Part shown: piece after piece, positions 27,394-37,514 of the stretch
How positions within the stretch are numbered: position 1 is the stretch's first letter
Layout: each line of letters opens with the position of its first letter
Assembly (NCBI GenBank): GCA_018714385.1
Contig: DVNL01000002.1
Coordinates: forward strand, 91,619 to 155,618
Direction: 5' to 3'
Source: Candidatus Enterosoma merdigallinarum
GTDB lineage: Bacteria; Bacillota_I; Bacilli_A; RFN20; CAG-288
DNA: 64,000 nt
Position numbers and translations under genes: made by a program
Notes under the pieces: model-generated
Database searches by the model: none
What the model saw: only the letters and a program-made list of their open reading frames with translations
What the model was told of the DNA's origin: nothing

Positions 27394-29000
27394 GGCGTTT
27401 CCCCCCTCTCATAGCGAAGGAAGGCTTTGTCCGCCTCGAGGAAGAAGAGCAGGGCAAGGCCGCCGGACAGAAGGAGAAGAAGAGCCAGGACACACAGGTA
27501 GAAAGTCAGCACGGGCTGGTTCGAATAGGGCTTCAAAAGGGTGAGGAGGAAGGAGAGGGAAAGGAAGACGACGGGCAAGAGGAAGTCGACGACAAGGGAG
27601 AGGAAGTCGCCTTTCTTCATGCGGAGGTCCAGATGGAGGGAGGAAAGGGAGAGGGCAAGAAGGAAGACGAGACCGATAGGAATCAAGAAAGCGAAGGAGA
27701 CAGGCGTGATCTCTCTTGTACAGACAAGGACGACGATGGCGATGAGATAGGAGAGGGCAGAGAAGGCATAGGGCACGAAGAGCTTAACCAGAAGCTGCTT
27801 CATGGGCGATATGGGCAAGGTCTTCATGGTGATGACGTTGTTTCCTTCCTTCTTCAAGGACAGGGACGAGGTGGCATTGATGACGGCGAGGAAAAGGAGG
27901 ATCAGAAGGGAGTCGATCAGGATGAGGAAGTTCGGGAACAGGGTTTGGATGAAACTGAGGTTTCCGGTATGGAAGATGACATTGATGGCCGAGACCACAA
28001 GATAGATCAGGAAAGGCTCCACGGCGACAAGGGAGATGAAGGAGAAGAAGCCGTCGCTTCGGCTCAAAACCAAAGAGAGCTCCTTCCTCACCAAGGCTTT
28101 GAAGGGAGACTCGATGCGCACCGGGATCATCAGATAGTCCTTCTTCGCATCGCCCTTGGTGCCTTGGCGATAGTACCTTTCCAGGTAGAGATAGAACAAA
28201 GGGAGGGAGAGAGAAACAAAGCCTATCGTCATCAGAAGGAACCAGAGGAAGGAGATGCCCTTTTCCAGAAGGATCGTGTTCGAGAGGAAAGAGGTCGGAT
28301 AAAGATAGCCGGCGATTGAGGCCATCTTCTCCATCCGTTCCGTCGTGAAAAGCATATCCAGGGACGAGTTCTGGATCAGGTCGACGAAAAGGCCCAGGAA
28401 CAAGGAATAGAAATAGGCGAGAAGGAAGGACAAAGCTATCGTCATGACAAAGGCCAGGACGGGATAACGCTTCAGGAAAAGAAAGACGACGCGATAGGGG
28501 AGAAGGAAAAGAAGGGAGACGCCTGTCAGAAGCAAGGCGAGAAGAGGAAGGAGAAGAAGGAGCAGAAAGTAGAAGATGCCATCCGCCTGGGACTTCACGC
28601 CATAGACGATAGACAGCGGGAAATACGTCACGAGAAGGAACAAGGCGTTTCTTAAAAGGGAATAGAGCGTTTTTGCTATCAATATGTCTTTTCTCGACAC
28701 GGGTCTCGATCCGAGGATGATCCTTTCCTTCTCGTTCCGGAAGAAGGTTTTGTGCATCGTCGGGACGGCGAAGACGATGCCGAGAAGGAAGACGGCAAAA
28801 AGGACGAAGTCATAGAAGGAGCGGTTGAACCCGGAATAGAGGGCAAGCTGTCCATAGAGCCTTTCGTAGACGAAGCAGAGGAGGGCGACGAAAAGGCCTG
28901 TGAAAAGAATGGTCGACAGGATCGACATCGCGCTTTTTATGCCGCTTTTGGAAAGAAAGGAGGAAGAGAGGATCTCCCTCTTAAATAACGTCAGAGCCAT
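27390..29000 (-). CDS. ABC-2-like exporter permease
   Basis: 536 aa, about 12 hydrophobic segments, overlaps the cognate ATPase gene. Confidence 0.75.
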   Translation of the reverse strand: MALTLFKREILSSSFLSKSGIKSAMSILSTILFTGLFVALLCFVYERLYGQLALYSGFNRSFYDFVLFAVFLLGIVFAVPTMHKTFFRNEKERIILGSRPVSRKDILIAKTLYSLLRNALFLLVTYFPLSIVYGVKSQADGIFYFLLLLLLPLLALLLTGVSLLFLLPYRVVFLFLKRYPVLAFVMTIALSFLLAYFYSLFLGLFVDLIQNSSLDMLFTTERMEKMASIAGYLYPTSFLSNTILLEKGISFLWFLLMTIGFVSLSLPLFYLYLERYYRQGTKGDAKKDYLMIPVRIESPFKALVRKELSLVLSRSDGFFSFISLVAVEPFLIYLVVSAINVIFHTGNLSFIQTLFPNFLILIDSLLILLFLAVINATSSLSLKKEGNNVITMKTLPISPMKQLLVKLFVPYAFSALSYLIAIVVLVCTREITPVSFAFLIPIGLVFLLALSLSSLHLDLRMKKGDFLSLVVDFLLPVVFLSLSFLLTLLKPYSNQPVLTFYLCVLALLLLLSGGLALLFFLEADKAFLRYERGETP

Positions 29001-29745
29001 TTTCCTCTTCCTTTTCCTTGGCGTTGTCCAGGAAGTACTGGTTCAGATGGTAGCGTTCCCTCGGATTCTCCTTCAGGGAGAAGATCTTCTGTATCGTCCC
29101 TTTGTTGATGATGGCGACCCTGTCGCAGAGCCTTGCGATGAGGTCGATGTTGTGGCTGGCGACGAAGACGGTCTTCCCATGGTCTGCAAACTCCCGCATC
29201 ATCCGGCAGAGTTCGTTTGAGGTGAAGGCATCCAATCCCACGGTCGGCTCGTCCAGGATCCAGATCTTCGGATTGTGGATCAAGGAGGCGATCAGACAGA
29301 GCTTCTGCTTCATGCCGTGGGAGTATTCCTTGATCGGTCTGTAGAGATCGTCCAAGGAGAGATCCAGACGGCCGGCGAGATATTCGAAGTTCGTCTTGAA
29401 CTTTTCCTTGTTCACCTTGTAGACGGAAGCGATGAATTCCACATAGCCTAGTCCGCTCATCTCTTCATAGCTCGTCGGTTCGCTCGTCACGTATCCGAAA
29501 GTCTGCTTCGCCCTGATGGCTTCCTTCTTTATGTCGTATCCGCCTATCTCGATCCATCCGCTCTGGAAATCCTTGATTCCGATCGAGCATTCTATCGTGG
29601 TCGATTTTCCGACGCCGTTCTTTCCGATGAATCCGAAAAGCTCACCTTCAAAGACATCCAGGTCGATGCCTTTCAGGACTTCATGCGATCCGTAGCTCTT
29701 GTGGAGGGAGTGGATGGAGATGGCGATTTGTTGATTTTGATTCAT
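28981..29745 (-). CDS. ABC transporter ATP-binding protein (ABC-2 class)
   Basis: GFIGKNGVGKSTTIECSIG, EYSHGMKQKLCLIASLIHNPKIWILDEPTVGLD; start at MNQNQQ. Confidence 0.93.
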   Translation of the reverse strand: MNQNQQIAISIHSLHKSYGSHEVLKGIDLDVFEGELFGFIGKNGVGKSTTIECSIGIKDFQSGWIEIGGYDIKKEAIRAKQTFGYVTSEPTSYEEMSGLGYVEFIASVYKVNKEKFKTNFEYLAGRLDLSLDDLYRPIKEYSHGMKQKLCLIASLIHNPKIWILDEPTVGLDAFTSNELCRMMREFADHGKTVFVASHNIDLIARLCDRVAIINKGTIQKIFSLKENPRERYHLNQYFLDNAKEKEEENGSDVI

Positions 29746-29749
29746 GAGA

Positions 29750-32638
29750 TTACGCCTTCGAAGAGTAAGTCCACTGTTTGGTGGAGGAATTAAAAGCCAA
29801 ATTATAAGTGGAACTGTAGCAGTTATTTTGCCCACCTATGAATTTGTACAACTTCACTTGTGCAGAGGTCCCAGATACTGAATCGGCCCAGACAAATAAT
29901 CCCCTGTAGAAAATGTTGGGACTTCCATTGTTTTTACCATTTGACGTCACATAATGATCTGTGACGCTTACTTGATAAAAATGGCCAGCCAAATCATCTT
30001 CCAAATCTAATGAATAGGCTTTGTAAAAATTGTTTGCCTCATGGTCGTTGTTTGTTTGAGACCAACTATAATTCGGAAGAAAAGCGTAACTTTTCTGTCC
30101 GTTGGAAATGACACCGGTCAAGGAGTCATACTGGAAATTTGAAAGCGTGGTGAACAAATTCGTCCCTGATGAGCAAGCACTGCTTTCATAAGTCGAATCC
30201 TGTGTAGTGATATCAACTAACACAGTATTGTTTAGATTCATTAATGGTGGGGAATAGAAGCCTCGAACATAGTTGTATCGTTGGCCAACACCCAAGACTA
30301 TGCTTCCTAAGCTGGAAGTGGAATTAGGTCCCATCATACAATAGTTGCCATATAACTGAACTTTTTGGTAGTTGGAGTCTGCTTTCGCATTCCAAGCAAC
30401 AACTTGAGCTTTAAAAGCGGACATATTGCTTATTTTCATTTGTCCGCCGAAGACAAAAGGATGATATTGCTTGATTGTTTGGTTTGCTTTTAATTCTGTT
30501 TGGTTTGCTTTTAATTCGATGGTCCCATCCAAAATACAATAAGCAGGCGTCTGTGATAATCTATACCACAAATTATTGCTTGATGCTGTTCCAGTATATT
30601 TGGAATTAGTAAACAGATTAGTATTTGCTGAATCATAGAGTGGCCAATCTTTGTTTTTTCCTATATGATTTTGTGAATAATAAAAGGTATCCAAGAAGGT
30701 AAGACCAGCAGAGGTTTGAAATTTCTGTTCATCAAAGTATTGCGTTTTGCTTTGAACAACGATATCAGAATAGGACATGATTATTTTGCTGGTTTTATCA
30801 ACTATCATATGACTTCCTGCCATGAAAACAAGCTCTTGATTCAACTCGAGAGTTGAATTACTCAAAGAGACTCTAAAATAGAAGGGAATAAAAAATTGAT
30901 ACTTTCTTGAATCTAGCGACTCATTAATATTGACTGGTTTTGAAGTGGCAAATGAGAAAACCCAATGATCAAACTTCACATAGGCATTTTGGGCATCATA
31001 TGAGATGATTTGATTATAGAGATTATCTGCGAAAGACAATAAATTAAGATCATAGGAAACATTTCTACTAATTTTCCCGGAAACGAGATCTAATAATGTA
31101 TTTGGAATGTTTGAACCTATCAAATTCAATGTTCCTTGAATGCCTGCTCCGATACTACCACTTTTGATTCCTGCCATATCAATTTTGTATTCGCCGATAA
31201 ATTGACAGTTCGGATAAAATATGGTTTTACAATCCAAATATGGACAGCGAAAGAAATTAAAAGGAGCATTATTATTTAAATAAGATACAGGGGCAGACAT
31301 AGGAATGAAATCATCTTCAAAAACAAGGGGAGATTGAAGCTTGGTGTCGGCCAAAAGTACTAGACTACCAAAATCAACATTTTCTAAAACAATCGGATTG
31401 TTATTATTGTCAAACCCAAATCTTGAGCTGTCAGTAATTGAGCCATACGAAATCAATTGGCTTCCTGAAGATAGAATTAAATCATAACCATTTAAATCGA
31501 TTTCACAATATGTCCCATTAATATATCCCTGATAACCAGATTGAGAAAAATCAAGGCATTTGCCAAAGAAGCCTGTCATTCCGCCAATGGTGATAGAGGA
31601 AGAAAAAACAACATCGTTAAAAAGCACAATACGATTGGCGCAATAATTCCTGGAATAGGAAGCGTATGTTTGGGAATAAGTATATGTTGCACTCGTATTT
31701 GAGGCAACTTGTTGCTTATATGGTGTCTTGTATTGTTGGTCCCCCCCTTCAATTGTATTCGCTTCAGTATTTGATAGCCCTATAGTTTCATCTGCGTTAT
31801 ATGAATAATATTTATTATCATCTCCGCTTTCTTGCGGATATCCATTCGGAAGGTTTTTATCTACGGATTCTGCAGATAGTTTAATGTTAATAGTTCCGCC
31901 GCGTTCTTTTTCATCGGAACGCCCATCGCCGAATTGATTTATGCATGTTGTTGAATAATATCGACCCTTTGAAAAAGATAAATCATTATCTCGAAGGCCA
32001 AATGTCCCTTTTTTGCCCACTTCAGCGGTTACGGCCATAAACTTCAATTCAACACTTTGGTTGTATCCCTCGGATGTCAGACGGATGATGTTGTCCGGTG
32101 CCCCCACAAATTGGGAACCATATGTCAGTGTTTCTTCGTAGGTCGGCTGCAATGTCGTCGTCTGATATGTCTCCTCTGTTCTCGAAGAAAAGCTGGTGTT
32201 GTTTGCTCCCAAACAGCTGGCGCTGACAGTGTTTGTATAGGCAGTAGCAGTGCCTTTTAACAGCAAGTCTTCCGTGACTTCGATATGTGTACTCAATGCC
32301 CGCCCTGCATAGGTCCCGCCTTCGGCTTTCCAAGAGAGGTATTGGCTTCCGGAGACATACATTGTGTTGGGATTGTCAGTTGTGGCATCGGCCAGATCGG
32401 CCATGCTCAAAATATAGCCGTCCTCATAATAGCGGGTCGTTGTTTTTCCTGTGGCGGAATTCTGGAAGGTGACTTTGTGCGTGGAGGCATTGCTTCCCTC
32501 TTTGTTTGCATCCTCGGCAAGGATATCATCGGAAGGGATCTCGATTTTATCTGGAATGATATAGCCTGCCTCGACAGCACTGATGCCAGTCCAGATGAAC
32601 AAGATAGAGAAAACTGTTCGAAGAATTTTCTTTTTCAT
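29750..32638 (-). CDS. Large secreted surface protein, unknown function
   Basis: 962 aa; signal MKKKILRTVFSILFIWTGISAVEAGYIIPD; Asn/Ser/Thr/Tyr-rich beta body; AT-richer than its neighbours. Confidence 0.75.
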   Translation of the reverse strand: MKKKILRTVFSILFIWTGISAVEAGYIIPDKIEIPSDDILAEDANKEGSNASTHKVTFQNSATGKTTTRYYEDGYILSMADLADATTDNPNTMYVSGSQYLSWKAEGGTYAGRALSTHIEVTEDLLLKGTATAYTNTVSASCLGANNTSFSSRTEETYQTTTLQPTYEETLTYGSQFVGAPDNIIRLTSEGYNQSVELKFMAVTAEVGKKGTFGLRDNDLSFSKGRYYSTTCINQFGDGRSDEKERGGTINIKLSAESVDKNLPNGYPQESGDDNKYYSYNADETIGLSNTEANTIEGGDQQYKTPYKQQVASNTSATYTYSQTYASYSRNYCANRIVLFNDVVFSSSITIGGMTGFFGKCLDFSQSGYQGYINGTYCEIDLNGYDLILSSGSQLISYGSITDSSRFGFDNNNNPIVLENVDFGSLVLLADTKLQSPLVFEDDFIPMSAPVSYLNNNAPFNFFRCPYLDCKTIFYPNCQFIGEYKIDMAGIKSGSIGAGIQGTLNLIGSNIPNTLLDLVSGKISRNVSYDLNLLSFADNLYNQIISYDAQNAYVKFDHWVFSFATSKPVNINESLDSRKYQFFIPFYFRVSLSNSTLELNQELVFMAGSHMIVDKTSKIIMSYSDIVVQSKTQYFDEQKFQTSAGLTFLDTFYYSQNHIGKNKDWPLYDSANTNLFTNSKYTGTASSNNLWYRLSQTPAYCILDGTIELKANQTELKANQTIKQYHPFVFGGQMKISNMSAFKAQVVAWNAKADSNYQKVQLYGNYCMMGPNSTSSLGSIVLGVGQRYNYVRGFYSPPLMNLNNTVLVDITTQDSTYESSACSSGTNLFTTLSNFQYDSLTGVISNGQKSYAFLPNYSWSQTNNDHEANNFYKAYSLDLEDDLAGHFYQVSVTDHYVTSNGKNNGSPNIFYRGLFVWADSVSGTSAQVKLYKFIGGQNNCYSSTYNLAFNSSTKQWTYSSKA

Positions 32639-33414
32639 GGCAGTACCTCGATTTCAATGGAAAGATTTTCGAAGTCTGAAGGGGTCAAACCGGAGTCGAC
32701 GGACAAGTCGAAGTCAAAGACAAAAGAAAGCTGATTCTGCCTTGGCAAGACCTCCGGAACATAGAGGTCATATAGACTTTGGTACATCCAGTCAACGTCA
32801 ACGGACATGTTGTTTACCCAATCGCAGAGAAGATAAGAGACTGTCAGTTTTCTTTTCGAAGTGTCGCTTTTTACCGGTTCTTGCAATGTCCCGTTCTGAG
32901 AAACAGTGGCATTGTCATCGATGTGCCAAGGCTGCATAGGCACTATGGCTTGCTCGCCACTGCTCAAAGTGAGATAGGATAGGTAAAAATCACCATTTTC
33001 AATCATGGAGGCGAAATGGGAAGGAACGTTTGAGGTTGAACTGAAGCAAAGGGAAAAGTTGAGCGTTGCCGTTCCTGTGACATTGTTGTTCAGTTCAGTC
33101 AAGACCGCTCCGAGGTTGGTGCGGGTGACTTGAAAATCGATTTGAACGTTGTCATTTGTCGTGTCGCCTTGGCCATCTCCATTGACGGAGTTGGCTTTTG
33201 TCAGAAGAGTGTCCCCATGATAGCGGAAGCCGGTCGCTTTGGCAGTGCTTCCAATAAGAGTTTTGGCAAGTGTTGTCGTTTGAATGGCGACTTCTTGCGG
33301 CTGTGCTGAAAGGGGAGGGACGTTATTTCCTGCGGTAATGATGAAAGCGCCATAGGAAATGGACACTGTTGCCAAGATGCCGATGGCGGACAGAAGCAAC
33401 AATGCCTTTTTCAT
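32635..33414 (-). CDS. TasA/camelysin-like secreted protein (candidate SipW substrate)
   Basis: MKKALLLLSAIGILATVSISYGAFIITAGNN signal; beta-rich body; overlaps neighbouring genes. Confidence 0.55.
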   Translation of the reverse strand: MKKALLLLSAIGILATVSISYGAFIITAGNNVPPLSAQPQEVAIQTTTLAKTLIGSTAKATGFRYHGDTLLTKANSVNGDGQGDTTNDNVQIDFQVTRTNLGAVLTELNNNVTGTATLNFSLCFSSTSNVPSHFASMIENGDFYLSYLTLSSGEQAIVPMQPWHIDDNATVSQNGTLQEPVKSDTSKRKLTVSYLLCDWVNNMSVDVDWMYQSLYDLYVPEVLPRQNQLSFVFDFDLSVDSGLTPSDFENLSIEIEVLP

Positions 33415-33419
33415 TCTTC

Positions 33420-34556
33420 CTATTCCTCCTCAAAACAAGCAAAGAGATGCGTGTAGACTTTCGTGACCGGCGTCAAGTCGGTGAACTTTCCGGCTCTCGG
33501 ATCCCTGGGGCCTTGGGCGGAAGTATACCAGCCGATGAAAGCGGCGCCTTCCTTGGAGGCCGTCGGGATCTGGCTGATATCCAGGCTTTCTCCTTTATAG
33601 CAAGTCACTGTCGAAAGATAATCGTCATCCAAAAGTCCGCCGTTTGTCGTGGCGTCGAACTCTATGGTGCAGGGAATCGTCTCGCTTCTTAGATTGGCGA
33701 TGCTTTGCCAGACGACGCCATTGAAAAGATAGATCGTGAGATTGGTCAGATCAAAATAGAAGTCGCCGGACGATGCCTGAAGAGAAACGGAAGGGCCGGG
33801 AGCGCCATTGCCGCGGAACCACTGGGTCGACTCGGGCATCGGTAGCTCAATGGTCTGAACATCTTCAGGACCTTTGGAGTCGGTGTAGGTGATGAAGAGA
33901 TAATATATGCCATTCGCACATTGCGTCGTGATGCTGGCGATGCCTCTTCCGTCCTCGCCGTCATTCCCCTTGATGTAGGGGATGGTGATGACGGTGGGAT
34001 CCTTGCTCTCGTCGGTATAGGTGATGGTGATGGTGGTGTTTCCTTCCTCGTCTGTGGTGCTTTCGATGTCGGCGATGCCGACACCGTCCTTGCCGTTCTG
34101 GAGGACGAACTCCTTTGTCGTCCCGTCGGTCAGGGTGATGGTGATGGTGGTCGTCCCGGTCTCGTTATCGAAGCTCGTCAGGATCTCCTCGATGCCCACG
34201 GCATCGGCAAGCTCGATTCTGGCCGGCTCCATCGTCTCGTCGGTGAAGGTGATCACGAGGTAGGTCTTCTCCGTCTCCGGGTCTTTGACCTTCTCTATCT
34301 TCTCGATGCCGTTTCCGACCGGGCCTTGGGGGCCTTCCTGTCCGTCCTCCGGGGCTGGGATCGTGAATTCGACAGGGTCGTAGTAGTCGTCCGTGAAGGA
34401 AATGGTGATGGTGGTGTTTCCTTCCTCGTCCGTCTTGGTGACGATGTCGGCTATCTGCATGCCGCCGTCTTCAAAGAAGGACCCGCAGGAGGTCAGTGGG
34501 AAGAGAAAGAGGAAGGAGAGGAAGAAGAGGCCAAGACGTCTAAAGAGTCGCTTCAT
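33420..34556 (-). CDS. Repeat lipoprotein with GxxG-linked TTITITYTD modules and C-terminal B-repeat
   Basis: Lipobox LTSC; repeated DEEGNTTITI(S/T)(F/Y)TD...(V)TIP units separated by NGKDGVGIADI / GNDGEDGRGIASI; C-terminal AAFIGWYTSAQG. Confidence 0.75.
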   Translation of the reverse strand: MKRLFRRLGLFFLSFLFLFPLTSCGSFFEDGGMQIADIVTKTDEEGNTTITISFTDDYYDPVEFTIPAPEDGQEGPQGPVGNGIEKIEKVKDPETEKTYLVITFTDETMEPARIELADAVGIEEILTSFDNETGTTTITITLTDGTTKEFVLQNGKDGVGIADIESTTDEEGNTTITITYTDESKDPTVITIPYIKGNDGEDGRGIASITTQCANGIYYLFITYTDSKGPEDVQTIELPMPESTQWFRGNGAPGPSVSLQASSGDFYFDLTNLTIYLFNGVVWQSIANLRSETIPCTIEFDATTNGGLLDDDYLSTVTCYKGESLDISQIPTASKEGAAFIGWYTSAQGPRDPRAGKFTDLTPVTKVYTHLFACFEEE

Positions 34557-35643
34557 GTTTGCCTCCTATCTTGAGGAACGGAACGTTGCCGACGAAGTCG
34601 ATGCCGTCCTTGTCTTCCTGGACGTCGGCGTGGCAGAGCGGGCAATGCCCATGGACCAGGGCCGTCTGGCAGATGGGACAGGTGCCGTCCTTGCTCTTTT
34701 CGGAAAGGAGGGTCCAGGAGGTGAGGAAGGAGAAGAGATCCCCGATCTCCAGAAAGGAGAACGTCCTCTCGTCCCTTCCGTTTCGAATGGTCAAGGTCGG
34801 GAAGAAGAAGGCGAGGCCTATTTCCAGGGCATAGCGTGTCTCTTTCTTGCGATAGGCGATGACGATCTCGAGGCTCTCGCCCTTCTGGAGGCGATATTCC
34901 CTCTGTCCGTCCGTTCCGATGAGGATGCCGTCCTCTTCCTTGGCGGAGAGTCTCGTCTTGAAGAGATGGGACAAGGAGAGGAGGAATTCCTTCCTCAGGT
35001 TCCTTCTTTCCGTCTGCCGCGTCTGGAAGAAGTCCAGGCACGTCCGGTAGTCCTTCTGCTCCAGAAGGAGATTGGTCGGCTCCACGCTCTCGAAGACCTG
35101 ACGGCGGACGTTTTGGGCGAAGGGGCTCCTTCTTAGGAAGCCGGCCTTTCGGTGGAGGGAAAGGAGGCTCTCCGTGAGTTCTTCCGTCTCGCCTTTCTCC
35201 TCCTCTCTGAGATAGTCCTGGAGGAGCCTTATCGTACCGTAGGCTCCATAGGAGATGCCTTCCTTGAGGAAGGAGAGGGAGGATTCGCCCTTTCTAAGAC
35301 TTTCAAGGGCTTTTTCCGTATCCCTCAGGACAATGTCGAGGACGAAGAGGGCGAAGCGGTTCTCGTAGGTGTCGAAAGTCTCCTCCGGGATCTCGTCGTA
35401 GACCCTTTCCATCGCCATCTCGCCGGCGGTGTTTCTTTTGAAAAGCCTTGGATCCTTATATGTCTTCTTGAGAAGGGAGCGGTCATAATGCCTTATCTGC
35501 TCGACGCGGGAAAGCTGCTCGGCGGAAAGGAGCCGAGATTTCTGGAGACGGAAGATGTTCTCTATCGCCTCCAGGACGGTCCGGTATCGCGTCAGTCTCT
35601 CTTCGATGAAGAGGGAGGACTCTTCCCGCTTCTTCTCACTCAT
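34540..35643 (-). CDS. McrC/DUF2357-like protein with C-terminal zinc ribbon
   Basis: YDEIPEETFDTYENRFALFVLDIVL resembles the DUF2357 core; C-terminal CPICQTALVHGHCPLC; overlaps the AAA+ gene. Confidence 0.5.
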   Translation of the reverse strand: MSEKKREESSLFIEERLTRYRTVLEAIENIFRLQKSRLLSAEQLSRVEQIRHYDRSLLKKTYKDPRLFKRNTAGEMAMERVYDEIPEETFDTYENRFALFVLDIVLRDTEKALESLRKGESSLSFLKEGISYGAYGTIRLLQDYLREEEKGETEELTESLLSLHRKAGFLRRSPFAQNVRRQVFESVEPTNLLLEQKDYRTCLDFFQTRQTERRNLRKEFLLSLSHLFKTRLSAKEEDGILIGTDGQREYRLQKGESLEIVIAYRKKETRYALEIGLAFFFPTLTIRNGRDERTFSFLEIGDLFSFLTSWTLLSEKSKDGTCPICQTALVHGHCPLCHADVQEDKDGIDFVGNVPFLKIGGKHEATL

Positions 35644-37514
35644 AGTCCGAGCCTCTGGATCGTCCTTTCGATCTGCTTGCGGGAAAGGAGGAAAGCCTCC
35701 TTTCCATAGAGGCTGTCGATCTTGTCCGAGAGCCTCCTCAAGGAGAGGGTGAGGGAGGAATCCATCCTGCCCTGGAGCTTTCTTAAAACCTTGGTGGCGA
35801 AGAGATAGTCGAGCAGTTCGTCCTTCTTCCTTCCGATGGCCTGGTAGACAGGCGTCATCTTCTCGACCTGGCGCAGGAGACGGTTTCCAAGAGCGATCGC
35901 AAACTCCTCCTCCATGAAGGCGAGAAGATCGAGGAATCGGGATCTGTCTTCTTCGCTGAAGCGAAGATCCGAGTCTTCTTCCGCTTTGCGGAAGAGATCA
36001 TTCAATCCGGCATAGGAGAGAAGGATCGGGGAGACATCCCTGTCGACAGCGATTTCTCTCTGATAGGTCTCGAAGTCGATGATGACGGCACGGTCGATGA
36101 CCTTGTCCGTGACCGTGTAGGTGGAATCGTCCTTGTTGCATGTGCCGATGAAATAGGTGTTGGGAAGAAGGTCCATCTGGCCGTCCCTGAGATGTCTGGG
36201 GCTGTCGTAGTCTTCCGGGAGGGTCAAGAGAGAGACTCTTCTTTCGTCCTCCGGGAACTCCAGGACGGAGAGGAAGTCGGCGAAGTAGTATTCGACGCGG
36301 GAGATGTTCATTTCGTCCAGGACCATCAGATTGAGACGGTCGGCGGTATAGGTCGCCTGGTACAGGCGCCTGAGGAAGGGGGTCTCCATGTACTTCCTGG
36401 TGAATTCGTTGTAATAGCCGAGGAGATCGGACTTCTCCTTGTAGGTCACCTGGATCGGCTCGAAGAAAGCCTCCTCGCCGATGAACTTGGAAAAGTAGCG
36501 GGGCAGGGAGGATTTACCCGTTCCGGAGATGCCTTCCAGGATGATGAGATGCGTGGCGTTCATCGCCGTGACGAAAAGGGCGAGCTCCTTCTTTTCGTAG
36601 AAGAGATGCTCCTTGGAAGCCAGATAGGCCTGAAGATCGTCGATGAGGGAAGGAAGGGTGATTCCCGGATTGTCCATAGCGACGAAATTGGAGGCGGCAT
36701 ATTCCTCGTCGATGGCATTCAGGGCCGGGAAGAGCTTCTCTTTCTCCGGGAGGACGACCTCCTCCTCGGAAGGCTTCAAGGTCACCTCGGAGGGAAGGGC
36801 ATTTGTGCCGGAAACGACGGGAGAGGCATTGGCGGATTCGGAAGACGAAATCGTTTCCGCCTTTTTGATTTCTCCGAAGGAAGAAGAGACATCTTCCGCA
36901 TCATGGATGGCAGCGGCATTGTCTTCTCCATTTATTTCTTTTTCAAATTCTTCGGCTTCTTTCTTTTCCTTCTGAACTTGCTCTTCGTTATAGCTTGTGA
37001 GATTGACCTTGGCAAAGCCGATGCAATAGACGGCGATTCCGATGATGGCATAGACGGCAAGGGCAAGAATGACGAAGAACAAGGCGGCCAGGACGAGGAC
37101 CTGGCTGACGAAGATCATCGTCGTCGGATAGCTATCCATTCCGACGGAGAGGTGGAAGAGAGTCCCGAGGCCGAGAGAGAGAACGACGGCGGCAGCGAAG
37201 GCGATGCTGTAGTAGAGCCATGCCTTCTTTGAATAAAGCTTCTCGCCATGCCTTCTCAGCCAATACATGATGTAGCAGACGGCCATGTCGAAGAGGACGA
37301 TATAGACGAGGATGAAGATTAGCATCAGCCACATGATCGGCGTTGCCGCAACGGCAGGAAAACCGAACAGGGCGCCCAAGGCCGCGATCGGGTTCGTCCG
37401 TGCGAAGACGGAGTAGGTCGCATCCAGTCCGAATGCCGTGACCAAGGCGATGACGGCGTAGAAGACCGTCAGGCAGATGCTGAGCTTGTTGGCGCGCGTC
37501 AATTTGTTTTCCAT
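35640..37514 (-). CDS. Membrane-anchored McrB-like AAA+ ATPase
   Basis: 4 N-terminal TM helices; Walker A LEGISGTGKSSLPRYF; Walker B LNLMVLDEMNISRVEYYFADFLSVLE; FIGTCNKDDSTYTVTDKVIDRA. Confidence 0.8.
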   Translation of the reverse strand: MENKLTRANKLSICLTVFYAVIALVTAFGLDATYSVFARTNPIAALGALFGFPAVAATPIMWLMLIFILVYIVLFDMAVCYIMYWLRRHGEKLYSKKAWLYYSIAFAAAVVLSLGLGTLFHLSVGMDSYPTTMIFVSQVLVLAALFFVILALAVYAIIGIAVYCIGFAKVNLTSYNEEQVQKEKKEAEEFEKEINGEDNAAAIHDAEDVSSSFGEIKKAETISSSESANASPVVSGTNALPSEVTLKPSEEEVVLPEKEKLFPALNAIDEEYAASNFVAMDNPGITLPSLIDDLQAYLASKEHLFYEKKELALFVTAMNATHLIILEGISGTGKSSLPRYFSKFIGEEAFFEPIQVTYKEKSDLLGYYNEFTRKYMETPFLRRLYQATYTADRLNLMVLDEMNISRVEYYFADFLSVLEFPEDERRVSLLTLPEDYDSPRHLRDGQMDLLPNTYFIGTCNKDDSTYTVTDKVIDRAVIIDFETYQREIAVDRDVSPILLSYAGLNDLFRKAEEDSDLRFSEEDRSRFLDLLAFMEEEFAIALGNRLLRQVEKMTPVYQAIGRKKDELLDYLFATKVLRKLQGRMDSSLTLSLRRLSDKIDSLYGKEAFLLSRKQIERTIQRLGL

